This document shows, one piece after another, positions 17,121-25,378 of a DNA stretch of 64,000 nucleotides. The translations under genes and the position numbers were made by a program. The notes below the pieces were generated by a model. It did not search any database. It worked only from the letters and a program-made list of their open reading frames with translations, and had not been told where the DNA came from. Position 1 is the stretch's first letter. Every line of letters starts with the position of its first letter. The DNA is from Agromyces salentinus (lineage in GTDB: Bacteria; Actinomycetota; Actinomycetes; Actinomycetales; Microbacteriaceae). The stretch covers positions 1 through 64,000 of the forward strand of contig NZ_WBIR01000007.1 of the NCBI RefSeq assembly GCF_009749395.1, read 5' to 3'.

Positions 17121-17321
17121 TCAGCCCCAGTGGGGCGGCTTCTCCCGCGTGAACCGATCGTCGTCGGGGCCAGGCGCACGGCGGGCACCCTCGTCGTCCG
17201 GCGCGTCCTCGCGGCCGGGCACCGGCGCCTCCGGCGAAGGGTCGGTGCCCGGCGCCGGCGTCAGCCGCGCCCGCCGCGCCCGGCCGCCGGCCCGCTCGAC
17301 GCGTTGACGTTCGTCGTTCAT
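17121..17321 (-). CDS. Small hypothetical protein coupled to helicase-like gene
   Basis: 66 residues, very rich in Arg, Pro, Asp and Glu with no hydrophobic segment, ending DDRFTREKPPHWG. Its ATG overlaps the stop of the helicase-like gene in an ATGA quadruplet (17318-17321), the classic sign of translational coupling. The middle is low-complexity and the C-terminal motif looks like the constrained part. No family is recognised. Disorder and coupling suggest an accessory peptide of the upstream protein, which is inference only. Confidence 0.6.
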   Translation of the reverse strand: MNDERQRVERAGGRARRARLTPAPGTDPSPEAPVPGREDAPDDEGARRAPGPDDDRFTREKPPHWG

Positions 17322-20300
17322 TCCGAAGCGGCGTCCACGGGAAGCACGGGCGGCTTGCCGAGCAGCGTGGCGACGCGGTCGGCGACCGCCTCGGGGTTGC
17401 CGAACAGCTCGAAGGTGTGCACGCGGAGGTAGTGCCAGCCCAGCCTGCGGAGCACGTCGGGCCGGAGGCGCAGGGACTCGCGGAGGCTGTATCCGGTGAG
17501 CACTTCATCGGTCTCGACCACGACGGCCTTGCCCGCGTTGGCGGCGGCCAGTGCGAGGCGACCCCGGTGGCCGGGTGAGATGCGGATGCCGCGGCGCTCG
17601 AGCCTGGCCGCGAGGTCGTCGAGCATCGACGACCCGCTCGACCCGTTGACGCCCTCGGCGGCACGCTCCTCGGTCTGGCTCAGGATGCTCGCGAGCGCGA
17701 GGACGCCGTGCGACTGCCGGTCGGCATCGATGTCGTCGGGGCGGAACGCCGAGACGAGGTCCATCGAGCGCCGGGCGCGGGTCATGCCGACCGCCAGGAG
17801 GCGGTCGCCACCGGGCTCGCCGAGCGACCCGAAGTTCGACAGGAGCCGCCCATGCGGGGTGCGTCCGTACCCGACCGAGAAGATGACGCGGTCCCGGCTC
17901 TGCGCGACGGACTGCTCGAGCGTGAGCACGGTGAACGGCTCGGCTCGGTCCTTGAGGATGAAGTCCGACAGATCGGTGCGCTTCGCGAAGGCGGCGAGCA
18001 CGGCCTGGTGCACGCGCGCGGCGTGCCTGGCGCTCGCGGTGATGACCATGAGCGACTCGCGCGGGCGCTTGACGGCGTGCTCCATCACGAGCTCGACGAC
18101 CTTCGCGACCTCGGAATCGATGGACTCGACGGTGCCGGTGACCTGGTCGGGCAGCCCGTTGCCGCGCACGTAGTGCAGTCCGAGGCTGCCGTGGCCGAGG
18201 AAGCTGCCGGCCCACGGCAGCGACTCGATGCGGCCGCCGTAGAACCGGCGATTGACCAGTTCGGCGAGGTCCTCGCCGCCCGCGCGGTAGCTGCGGGTCA
18301 GGGTCATCGTCGGGAGCAGCTCGCCGAGCCGGGCGAGGGCGGAGTCCGCGTGCAGCGCGTCGACGCCGTCGACCTCGGCGGCCCGGCCGGTCGCGGCATC
18401 CGTGGCGTCGGGGTCGTCGAGGCCGGTCTCGAAGAGGGTCGGGGTCTGCGTGACCGGGTCGCCGAAGGCCACGACCTGCTTGGCCCGTCGGATGGCGCCG
18501 AGGTTCTCGGCCATCGTCGTCGAGCCCGCGTCGACGAGCACGACCGTGTCGAACGTGATCGACGGATCGATGGCAGCCACGTCGTACGGCGAGGCGAGCC
18601 AGATCGGCGCGAGCGTGCGGAACAGGTGCGGCGTCTCGCGCTGCAGCGTGCGGCCGTCGACGCGATCGCCGCGCAGCATCCGCTTCAGGCGCTCCGCCTC
18701 GTCGGGGTGGTCGACCAGGGCGACCTTCCAGTTCTCGCCGAGGTGCCAGGCGAGCTGCGGGCCGGCCGACGACGCATGGGCCTCGTCGACGAGGCGGAAG
18801 TCGCCCTCGAGGCGATCGAGCAGGGCCGTGTCGGCGCCGAGCAGGGCGGTGTCGGTCGCGAGCATCTGCTCGAGCACCGACTGCCACCAGGCCAGCTCGA
18901 GCTCGGCCTCGACGACGTGCTCGGGCACGTGCCGCTTCGCGAGGTCGACGAGCAGCGGGTCGAGGCCGAGGTCCCGCAGGCTCGCGAGGAGGGCGGTGCG
19001 CTCCTGGAGGTTGGCGAGCACCTCGGACTCCGCGGCGAGACCGGTGAGCATCGTGGTGAGGTCCCGCACGGGCCGGGCCACGAGGCGGCGCGGCGTGCCG
19101 CTCAGGCCGAGCGGGGTGTCGAGCAGGGCGAGGTCGCCCTCGACCGACCGGTACGCCACGTGGACGTCGTCGAGCCCGACGGGCACGGCCGGGATGGATC
19201 CGGCCTCGGAGTAGCGCTGCCAGAGGGTGCGCTGCTGCTGGATGCCGCGGAGTGCCGCGTTGAGGTCGGTCACGTGCACGCCCGGGCGCACGTACTCCAG
19301 GGCGTGCCGGCGCAGGCGTCGCCGGTTCGCCCCCGACATGCCGGGCGACTCGCGGCGCGGCGCCGTGGCGGAGATGAGCTCGCCGAGCGGGCGGTCGAAC
19401 ACCGACGGCCGGAACCGGTCGAGCGTCTCGCGCACGTCGAGCAGCAGCCGGAGGAAGACGCCGAGCTCCGCGACCGATTCGAACGTGCGGAGCCTCGTCT
19501 GGGCGATGAGGGCGCGGCCGCGATCGATGAGCCGGGGCACGTCGGTGCCGCTCAACCGCTTCGCGAGCTCGTGGGCACGCGTCGCCTCCTCGGAAGAGGT
19601 GAACGAGGCGCCGTACCAGGGCGAGTCCCCCGGTCCGTACTTGAACTCGCCGAGGGCTGCGGCGCGGACGAGGTCGCGGGAGACCCGGTCGCGTCCCTCG
19701 GCGAGCGCGACGAGGGACGGATGTCCGAGCCGGGCGGTGGTCGAGGGGGCTTCGGGCAGGAGGGCGAGTCGCGCGAGCTCGCCGAGCGCGTCCAGCACGG
19801 AGACGTGGAGTGCGGGATCCCGGCGGGTGAGGGCGGACCGGTAGTCGACGAGCGCCTTGCGGAGCCGGACGAGCGCATCGTCGACGTCGGCGACCCTCGG
19901 CCGCTCGACCTTCTCGTTGCGCGAGATCGACGAGATCAGGTCGCGTCGCAGCGCCGTGGTCGTGACGGCGGCGCCGCCGAGTCCGACCTGGCCGAGCCGG
20001 TGCGCGATGCCGTCGAGGCTCGCGCGGCGCGCACCGACCACGAGGACGCGCTGGTCCTTGGCGACGAGCGACCCGACCGCGTTCACGATCGTCTGCGTGC
20101 CGCCGGTGCCGGGGAGGGTCTTCACGACCAGCGACGTTCCGGCCTCGATCTCGGCGATCACGCGCTCCTGCTCGGGATCCGCGTCCAGGAGGAGGGTGTC
20201 GGTCGACGGGGGCCGTTCGTCCTGGGGCACCGGACGTGCCCGTTGGCCGGTGTCGGCGTACCTCGCCTTGGCGGCGGGGTTGCCGGCGATGGCGTCGATG

Positions 20301-21091
20301 AGCGGGTGGTCGAGGCTCGTGGCGTCGTCGGCCATGGAGGGGCCCACCTCGGCGAACGAGGACACGACCAGGCGCGGCGCGACCTGGAACCACGGCAGGT
20401 GGCTCGTGAGCCCGCGCAGGCGGTCGATGACGGGCTGCGGCTTGAAGACGCCGTTGGTGATCGCGAGCGCGACGAAGGCGTCGGCGTCCAGCGTGATCTG
20501 GAACTGTCGTCGGAGCTCCCGCGCGAGCGCGGGGTTCAGGAACGGCTGGCCCTTGAGCTTGAGTTCGAAGTCGCGCCCGTACCGGCGGATGGCGAGGGGA
20601 CGCAGCAGGACCGGGGCGAGGAATTCCTCGCCGGCATTGCGCCACGAGGCGAGCCCGATCGCGAGGTGCACCGACTCGATCCCTCGCACGGACCGCAGCT
20701 CGACGCCCTTCTGGGTGATCTCGGCGGCGGCCAGCTTGGCGTTCCGCAGTGCGAGCTCGTCGCGGATGAGGCTCGAGAGCAGGGTCGAACGCCCGGTGAT
20801 GAACTGGGGCAGTCCGCCGGGGTGGGTCGTCGAGAGCTCGATGCGCGTCCTCGGCGTGTCGATGAATCGCACGAGCGGGGATCGACCGCCCACCGTCTCC
20901 AACTCGCGCTGCCATCGATGCCAGGCGGGTTCGGCGACGTTGCCTGCGACGAGGTCGGGGTCGCCGAGGCTCAGGCTGTGGGGACTCGTGAGGTTCTGTG
21001 ACATGTGTTCCGGGGTGAGTGCTCGGGCGACGGCATCGGTCTCCGCATCGAGGAGCACATCCTCTTCTTCATTCCGATCGAGCCGCCGCAC
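17318..21091 (-). CDS. SF1 helicase/REase-like protein with degenerate Walker motifs
   Basis: 1257 residues from GTG 21091. The order resembles UPF1/DUF4011-type SF1 helicases with a C-terminal restriction-endonuclease-like domain of the MTES_1575 type. The Walker A position reads LPGTGGTQT (Gly331 where Lys is expected), and Walker B reads LVDAGS (Asp854, Ala855 instead of Glu). Later motifs are kept: RSYRAGGEDLAELVNRRFYGG, FTVLTLEQSVAQSRDRVIFS and GMTRARRSMDLVSAF. The C-terminal 90 residues keep VVVETDE and LRRLGWHYLRVHT but lack the usual RIDxAV aspartate. The start is chosen because TATCGT (21098-21103) is six nt upstream; ATG 21004 is the alternative. Confidence 0.7.
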   Translation of the reverse strand: MRRLDRNEEEDVLLDAETDAVARALTPEHMSQNLTSPHSLSLGDPDLVAGNVAEPAWHRWQRELETVGGRSPLVRFIDTPRTRIELSTTHPGGLPQFITGRSTLLSSLIRDELALRNAKLAAAEITQKGVELRSVRGIESVHLAIGLASWRNAGEEFLAPVLLRPLAIRRYGRDFELKLKGQPFLNPALARELRRQFQITLDADAFVALAITNGVFKPQPVIDRLRGLTSHLPWFQVAPRLVVSSFAEVGPSMADDATSLDHPLIDAIAGNPAAKARYADTGQRARPVPQDERPPSTDTLLLDADPEQERVIAEIEAGTSLVVKTLPGTGGTQTIVNAVGSLVAKDQRVLVVGARRASLDGIAHRLGQVGLGGAAVTTTALRRDLISSISRNEKVERPRVADVDDALVRLRKALVDYRSALTRRDPALHVSVLDALGELARLALLPEAPSTTARLGHPSLVALAEGRDRVSRDLVRAAALGEFKYGPGDSPWYGASFTSSEEATRAHELAKRLSGTDVPRLIDRGRALIAQTRLRTFESVAELGVFLRLLLDVRETLDRFRPSVFDRPLGELISATAPRRESPGMSGANRRRLRRHALEYVRPGVHVTDLNAALRGIQQQRTLWQRYSEAGSIPAVPVGLDDVHVAYRSVEGDLALLDTPLGLSGTPRRLVARPVRDLTTMLTGLAAESEVLANLQERTALLASLRDLGLDPLLVDLAKRHVPEHVVEAELELAWWQSVLEQMLATDTALLGADTALLDRLEGDFRLVDEAHASSAGPQLAWHLGENWKVALVDHPDEAERLKRMLRGDRVDGRTLQRETPHLFRTLAPIWLASPYDVAAIDPSITFDTVVLVDAGSTTMAENLGAIRRAKQVVAFGDPVTQTPTLFETGLDDPDATDAATGRAAEVDGVDALHADSALARLGELLPTMTLTRSYRAGGEDLAELVNRRFYGGRIESLPWAGSFLGHGSLGLHYVRGNGLPDQVTGTVESIDSEVAKVVELVMEHAVKRPRESLMVITASARHAARVHQAVLAAFAKRTDLSDFILKDRAEPFTVLTLEQSVAQSRDRVIFSVGYGRTPHGRLLSNFGSLGEPGGDRLLAVGMTRARRSMDLVSAFRPDDIDADRQSHGVLALASILSQTEERAAEGVNGSSGSSMLDDLAARLERRGIRISPGHRGRLALAAANAGKAVVVETDEVLTGYSLRESLRLRPDVLRRLGWHYLRVHTFELFGNPEAVADRVATLLGKPPVLPVDAASE

Positions 21092-21108
21092 ACGGACACG
21101 ATAAGGCC

Positions 21109-21122
21109 CGAACGACCGTTTC
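21109..21122 (-). promoter_or_regulatory. LexA/SOS-box-like sequence before helicase-like gene
   Basis: CGAACGACCGTTTC agrees at 13 of 14 positions with the Gram-positive LexA consensus CGAACRNRYGTTYC. It lies between the expected -35 and the TATCGT -10 box of the helicase-like gene, where a repressor would block transcription. It is not a perfect palindrome, and the same core occurs elsewhere in a non-promoter position, so confidence is moderate. Confidence 0.4.
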
Positions 21123-21153
21123 GTGGGATGCAGCGCCGTCGGATGCTTGTTCA

Positions 21154-21170
21154 GATACCCCCTGGGTATC
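21154..21170 (+). promoter_or_regulatory. CsoR/CstR-type operator palindrome
   Basis: A perfect inverted repeat GATACCC-CCT-GGGTATC lies 68 nt before the rhodanese start. A/T-rich flanks around a C/G core of this kind (ATACCCC…GGGTAT) are the known operators of CsoR-family repressors. A CsoR-family gene is the second gene of the same operon, so this is the expected autoregulatory site. Confidence 0.75.
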
Positions 21171-21238
21171 GTGGTAGCCTCGACGCCTGCCCTACGCTGT
21201 GCCCCTTCCGCGCAGCAGATCGACCCGAAGGAGCCGCC

Positions 21239-21547
21239 ATGCAGGAGATCACCCCCGCCGAGGTCGAGGCACTCGACGGCCCCGTCATCCTCGACGTGCG
21301 CGAGCCGCACGAGCTGGAGCAGGCACGCATCGAGGGCGCCATCCACATCCCGCTCGGCGAGCTCGTCGCCAGGGTCGACGAGCTCCCGCGCGACACGACC
21401 GTCTACACCCTGTGCCACGTCGGCGGCCGCAGCGCCCAGGCGACCGTCTACCTCGAGAGCATCGGCGTGGACGCCGTCAACATCTCGGGCGGCATCCTCG
21501 AGTGGTACCGCCAGGGGCTGCCCGTCGAACTCGGCAGCACGCCGTGA
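21239..21547 (+). CDS. Rhodanese-like sulfurtransferase
   Basis: 102 residues, a single rhodanese domain. The active-site loop is CHVGGRSA with the catalytic Cys near residue 60, preceded by VILDVREPHELEQARIEGAIHIPLGEL and ending VNISGGILEWYRQGLPV. It should carry a persulfide on the cysteine and pass sulfur to thiol acceptors. ATG 21239 has GAAGGAG upstream. The stop overlaps the next start (GTGA, 21544-21547), coupling it to a CsoR-family repressor. Together with the operator this is a sulfide/persulfide-response operon. Confidence 0.92.
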   Translation: MQEITPAEVEALDGPVILDVREPHELEQARIEGAIHIPLGELVARVDELPRDTTVYTLCHVGGRSAQATVYLESIGVDAVNISGGILEWYRQGLPVELGSTP

Positions 21548-21873
21548 CGGCCCCGGCCGCCGCCTCGGCCGCCGACGAGGCGCAGCGCCGCATCCTGAAC
21601 CGGCTGAAGCGCGCCCGCGGCCAGCTCAACGCGGTCATCGACGCCGTCGAGTCGGGCGAGGACTGCCGCACGGTCGTGACGCAGCTCTCCGCCGTGTCGA
21701 GCGCACTCGACAAGGCGGGCTTCGCGATCATCTCCTCGGCGATGCGCGACTGCCTGGCCGACGAGGCCACCGCCGCGGCGCCGGCGGCGCGCGGCGTCGC
21801 CCCCACGGGCGGAACGGCCCGCGACCGCCTCACCGTCGACGAACTCGAGAAGCTGTTCCTGACGCTCTCCTGA
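21544..21873 (+). CDS. CsoR-family repressor, CstR-like persulfide sensor
   Basis: 109 residues, all-helical DUF156 fold (NRLKRARGQLNAVIDAVESGEDC). Copper-sensing CsoR proteins use Cys-His-Cys, with the residues 25 and 29 positions after the first Cys. Here they are Cys41, Ala66 and Cys70: both cysteines are kept and the copper-ligand His is replaced by Ala. That pattern matches CstR-type sensors that form sulfur bridges between the two cysteines. The GTG start overlaps the rhodanese stop. The operator palindrome lies upstream of the operon. The low-complexity Ala-rich N- and C-termini are lineage-specific. Confidence 0.88.
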   Translation: MTAPAAASAADEAQRRILNRLKRARGQLNAVIDAVESGEDCRTVVTQLSAVSSALDKAGFAIISSAMRDCLADEATAAAPAARGVAPTGGTARDRLTVDELEKLFLTLS

Positions 21874-21883
21874 GCACCGTTCC

Positions 21884-21917
21884 CACGGGCGACGGATGCC
21901 GCGCCCGGCCGCCCGTG
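21884..21917 (+). terminator. Possible bidirectional terminator between csoR-like gene and ald
   Basis: An 8-bp inverted repeat CACGGGCG / CGCCCGTG with an 18-nt loop sits between two convergent genes. There is no T-tract, as is common in actinobacteria. The long loop makes this a weak call. Confidence 0.4.
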
Positions 21918-21918
21918 C

Positions 21919-23019
21919 TCAGCGGGCCGACTGCAGCTCGAGGCCGTGCGCCAGGGCGACGCCCTCGTTCGTGAGGCGGCCGGCCGTGGCGTTCAGCCCC
22001 TTCGCGAGCGCGGGGTCGGCGTCGAGCGCCGCCTTCCACCCGAGGTCGGCGATGCGCACGACATACGGGAGGGTCGCGTTCGTGAGCGCCGGCGTCGACG
22101 TGGCGGGGACGGCGCCCGGCATGTTCGCGACGCAGTAGAAGATGGCGTCGTGCACCCGGAACGTGGGCTCCGCATGCGTCGTCGGGTGCGACCCCTCGAA
22201 GCATCCGCCCTGGTCGATGGCGATGTCCACGAGCACGGCGCCGGGCTTCATCTGCGCGACCATCTGGTCCGTCACGACCTTCGGGGCCGCCGCGCCGGGA
22301 ACCAGCACGGCGCCGATCACGAGGTCGGCGTCCTTCACCTGGCGGGCGATCTCGTACGGCGACGAGGCGAGCGTGTGGATGCGGTGGTCGTACCGCGCGT
22401 CGAGCTCGCGGAGCTTGGGCAGCGAGATGTCGAAGACCGTGACGTCGGCACCGAGGCCGAGCGCGGTGGCCGCCGCCTGCTCGCCGGCGACGCCGCCGCC
22501 GATGACGATGACCTTCGCGGGCGACGTACCGGGCACGCCCGCGAGCAGGACGCCGGCTCCCCCCTTGGAGGCGAGCAGTTCGGCCGCGCCGACCTGGGGG
22601 GCGAGCCGCCCGGCGACCTCGCTCATCGGGGTGAGCAGCGGGAGCGACCGGTCGGGCAGCTGGACCGTCTCGTAGGCGATCGCGGTGACCCCCGAGTCGA
22701 GGATGGCGCGGGTCAGCGGAAGGTCCGCAGCGAGGTGCAGGTAGGTGAAGAGCGTGAGGTCCTCGCGCAGGAAGCCGTACTCGGCCTCGATCGGCTCCTT
22801 GACCTTCAGGACGAGGTCGGCCGACCACGCCTCGGTAGCGGTGCCGACGATCTCGGCCCCGGCGGCGATGTACTCGGCATCGGCGAAGCCGGCGCCCGTA
22901 CCCGCGCCCGCCTGGATGGCGACGCGGTGGCCGCGTTGCACGAGCGTGTGCACGCCGGCGGGCGTCATGGCGACGCGGAACTCGTTGTTCTTGATCTCAG
23001 CGGGTACGCCGATGTACAT
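21919..23019 (-). CDS. ald: Alanine dehydrogenase
   Basis: 366 residues, complete. It begins MYIGVPAEIKNNEFRVAMTPAGV, has the catalytic-region stretch LTLFTYLHLAAD, the NAD-binding VIVIGGGVAGEQAAATALGLGA and DIAIDQGGCFEGSHPTTHAEP. It catalyses reversible oxidative deamination of L-alanine to pyruvate and ammonia. The start at 23019 has GGAG upstream; twelve extra upstream codons are not conserved. It is divergent from an Lrp/AsnC regulator, as in mycobacteria where AldR controls ald, so alanine-responsive control is likely. Confidence 0.96.
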   Translation of the reverse strand: MYIGVPAEIKNNEFRVAMTPAGVHTLVQRGHRVAIQAGAGTGAGFADAEYIAAGAEIVGTATEAWSADLVLKVKEPIEAEYGFLREDLTLFTYLHLAADLPLTRAILDSGVTAIAYETVQLPDRSLPLLTPMSEVAGRLAPQVGAAELLASKGGAGVLLAGVPGTSPAKVIVIGGGVAGEQAAATALGLGADVTVFDISLPKLRELDARYDHRIHTLASSPYEIARQVKDADLVIGAVLVPGAAAPKVVTDQMVAQMKPGAVLVDIAIDQGGCFEGSHPTTHAEPTFRVHDAIFYCVANMPGAVPATSTPALTNATLPYVVRIADLGWKAALDADPALAKGLNATAGRLTNEGVALAHGLELQSAR

Positions 23020-23145
23020 GAGGGACTCCGAACGAAGTTGGGTGGTTTCCCTCATGGTCGCCTGTTATTCGTGAGATAGGAAGAACGCCCGCACGGAATT
23101 CGGTAGAGTTGAGGTGTCTTGCGCAGAAGTTCGGAAGGATGCCGC

Positions 23146-23670
23146 ATGGAGGGCGATTCGCCGCAGATCAGCACAACCCGATCGGTGACCCCGGCGGGCG
23201 CCGTCACCCTCGACGAGCTCGATCGCGCCATCATCGCGCGGCTCCACGAGAACGCCCGCATCCCGAACATCGACCTCGCCCGCGCCGTCGGGGTCTCCCC
23301 GTCGACCTGCCTCGCGCGGGTGCGATCGCTCCGGGAGCGCGGCGTCATCGTGCGCTACACCGCGGAGATCAACCCGGTGGCCCTCGGCTTCACCCTCCAG
23401 GCGCTCGTGAGCGTGCGCATCCGCCCCGGCGCGCGCCACCTCATGGAGCAGATCTCCGACGAGCTCCGACGTGAGCCAGAGGTCGCCCAGCTCTTCTTCC
23501 TCGGCGGCACCGAGGACTTCCTGATCCACGTCCGCGTTCGGGACAGCGATCACGTCCGGCAGTTCGTGCTCGAGAACCTCTCGGCCAACCCCGCCGTGGC
23601 CCTCACCGAGACCAACCTCGTCTTCGAGCACCACACGGCGCTCTCGGCCGGCCTGCGCGCCGTGATCTGA
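23146..23670 (+). CDS. Lrp/AsnC-family regulator (AldR-like)
   Basis: 174 residues: an N-terminal winged helix-turn-helix (LDELDRAIIARLHENARIPNIDLARAVGVSPSTC) and a C-terminal RAM ligand-binding domain (LQALVSVRIRPGARH, FFLGGTEDFLIHV). It is divergent from ald across 126 nt and probably controls it in response to alanine. ATG 23146 is preferred because GGAAGG lies seven nt upstream. A TAGAGT -10 box lies at 23104-23109, which gives a normal leader of about 30 nt. Confidence 0.92.
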   Translation: MEGDSPQISTTRSVTPAGAVTLDELDRAIIARLHENARIPNIDLARAVGVSPSTCLARVRSLRERGVIVRYTAEINPVALGFTLQALVSVRIRPGARHLMEQISDELRREPEVAQLFFLGGTEDFLIHVRVRDSDHVRQFVLENLSANPAVALTETNLVFEHHTALSAGLRAVI

Positions 23671-23672
23671 GC

Positions 23673-24740
23673 TCAGCCGTCCACCGGCAGGATCTGCGCC
23701 AGGTCGAGCCCGTCGGGCGATTCGAGCTGCGCGTACGTGCAGGAGGCGGCATCCCGGTCGGGCCGCCACCGCTTGAACTGGGCGGTGTGCCTGATGCGGT
23801 CGCCCTCCATCTGGCTGTACCCGACCTCGACCACGAGCTCGGGTCGCAACGGCACGAACGAGAGGTTCTTGCCCCCCGACCATCGGCTCACGGCGCCCGG
23901 CATGCGAGAGCCCTGATGCGCGTCCGGGTCGGCCCACTCGCCCCACGGATGCCGCGACAGGTCGGTCTCGATGTACGGCTCGAGTTCGGCGACGAGGCTC
24001 GCCCGTCGCGCCATCGGGAACGACGCCGCGACGCCCACGTGGTGCAGGCGCCCGTCGTCGTCGTAGAGCCCGAGCAGGAGGGAGCCGACCACGTCGCCGG
24101 TCTTGTGCCAGCGGAAGCCGGCGATCACGCAGTCGGCCGTGCGCTCGTGCTTGACCTTGAACATCGTGCGCTTGTCGGGCAGGTAGGCCCCGTCGAGCGG
24201 CTTCGCGACCACGCCGTCGAGTCCGGCGCCCTCGAACCGCGTGAACCACTCGCGGGCCTCGGCGAGGTCCGCCGTCGCGGGCGTGACGAACACCGGGTCG
24301 GATGCCGCGGCGAGCGCCTCGACGAGCAGGTTCCGGCGCTCGCCGAACGGGCGTTGCATGAGGTCGTCGTCGCCGAGGGCGAGCAGGTCGAACGCGACGA
24401 ACGACACCGGAGTCTGCTCGGACAGCAGCTTCACGCGGGAGGCGGCCGGGTGGATCCGCTGCTGCAGTGCGTCGAAGTCGAGGCGTCCGTCCCGCACGAG
24501 GATGATCTCGCCGTCGACCACGCACCGCTCGGGCAGGTTCGCGCGAAGCGCCTCGACCAGCTCGGGGAAGTACCTGGTCATCGGCTTCTCGTTGCGGCTC
24601 CCGAGCTCGATCTCCTCGCCGTCGCGGAACACGATCGTGCGGAAGCCGTCCCACTTGGGCTCGGTATGGCCGAGATCCGGGATCTCCTTGACGGCCTTCG
24701 ACAGCATGGGCGCGATGGGCGGCATCACAGGCAGGTCCAT
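23673..24740 (-). CDS. ligC: ATP-dependent DNA ligase, LigC type
   Basis: 355 residues. The start MDLPVMPPIAPML and the adenylation motif EPKWDGFR (Lys29 is the AMP acceptor) identify a LigC-type ligase with adenylation and OB domains and without the nuclease or primase parts of LigD. Further motifs are VVDGEIIL, FDLLALGDDD, EGVVAKP-like DGVVAKPLDG and FKVKHERTADCVIAG. Such ligases act in an accessory, excision-type repair route. GGAG precedes ATG 24740. It is convergent with the Lrp gene, only 2 nt away. Confidence 0.92.
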   Translation of the reverse strand: MDLPVMPPIAPMLSKAVKEIPDLGHTEPKWDGFRTIVFRDGEEIELGSRNEKPMTRYFPELVEALRANLPERCVVDGEIILVRDGRLDFDALQQRIHPAASRVKLLSEQTPVSFVAFDLLALGDDDLMQRPFGERRNLLVEALAAASDPVFVTPATADLAEAREWFTRFEGAGLDGVVAKPLDGAYLPDKRTMFKVKHERTADCVIAGFRWHKTGDVVGSLLLGLYDDDGRLHHVGVAASFPMARRASLVAELEPYIETDLSRHPWGEWADPDAHQGSRMPGAVSRWSGGKNLSFVPLRPELVVEVGYSQMEGDRIRHTAQFKRWRPDRDAASCTYAQLESPDGLDLAQILPVDG

Positions 24741-24930
24741 CGCTCCATCATGCTCCCGGAGAGGTCGGCGGCGCAGCCCCGCCCATGATCGCGCGACGCA
24801 CCGCCCGGCATCCGCAGTGATTACCACCCCGATGGCGTGCGATCAAGCCCCGTTCCACGTTCGGGTTCGTGCCGTAAGGTCTATCCCGGTCGCCCCCGAC
24901 GATGTGGCCGACCGGAACGAGGAACACACC

Positions 24931-25017
24931 ATGCACCACCACTTCACCGCCGATGCGCGCGCCCTGACCACGGCCGCACTCGCGCCCCAGGAACCCACCC
25001 GGAGGTTCACACGATGA
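24931..25017 (+). CDS. 28-residue ORF coupled to the next gene
   Basis: MHHHFTADARALTTAALAPQ followed by EPTRRFTR. A GAGGAAC Shine-Dalgarno sits six nt upstream of the ATG. Its stop overlaps the start of the next ORF (ATGA, 25014-25017). GC3 bias is strong, supporting translation. No family is recognised; it may be a leader that tunes translation of the downstream protein. Confidence 0.5.
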   Translation: MHHHFTADARALTTAALAPQEPTRRFTR

Positions 25018-25283
25018 GCTCCGTGCTCGACAATCCGTCGCGCTCGCACGCGCACCTGCCCGCCCAGGGACTCCCTCCCATCGGCAGCTGGTGGACCCTG
25101 CTCGACCGGGGGCTCCAGCGGGAGATCCTCGCGAACCCCGCCGCTCCCCTGCGTCCGTTCACCGTGCGCCGGATCTTCGAGGTCTGCGGTCTCGACGTGC
25201 ACCGCGCGCCGCTCGGCGCACGCCTCGGTGCGAACGAACGCGCGTACATCTCCGGTTGGGCGCACGCGATCGACTGGGCCTGA
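25014..25283 (+). CDS. Hypothetical protein (89 aa)
   Basis: 89 residues, soluble, with the sequence LPAQGLPPIGSWWTLLDRGLQREILAN in the first half and a C-terminal GANERAYISGWAHAIDW. The conserved-looking tryptophans and the absence of hydrophobic segments suggest a small folded cytoplasmic protein. The function is unknown. It is translationally coupled to the 28-residue ORF. It ends about 95 nt before the convergent tRNA-Arg gene. Confidence 0.65.
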   Translation: MSSVLDNPSRSHAHLPAQGLPPIGSWWTLLDRGLQREILANPAAPLRPFTVRRIFEVCGLDVHRAPLGARLGANERAYISGWAHAIDWA

Positions 25284-25378
25284 CCACGACCGAGGGAGCG
25301 GACGGATGCCTCCGGCGGGCGCCCGACGAGACCTCGGCGCCATGCCGGCACGACGCGGCACCGGTTCGTCACGGGCCA

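Noticed and set aside
17505..21001. Very long frames on both strands opposite the helicase-like gene (1136 and 1097 residues)
   Set aside because: They are codon-bias shadows in GC-rich DNA, rich in Arg/Pro or Glu/Val, without domains.
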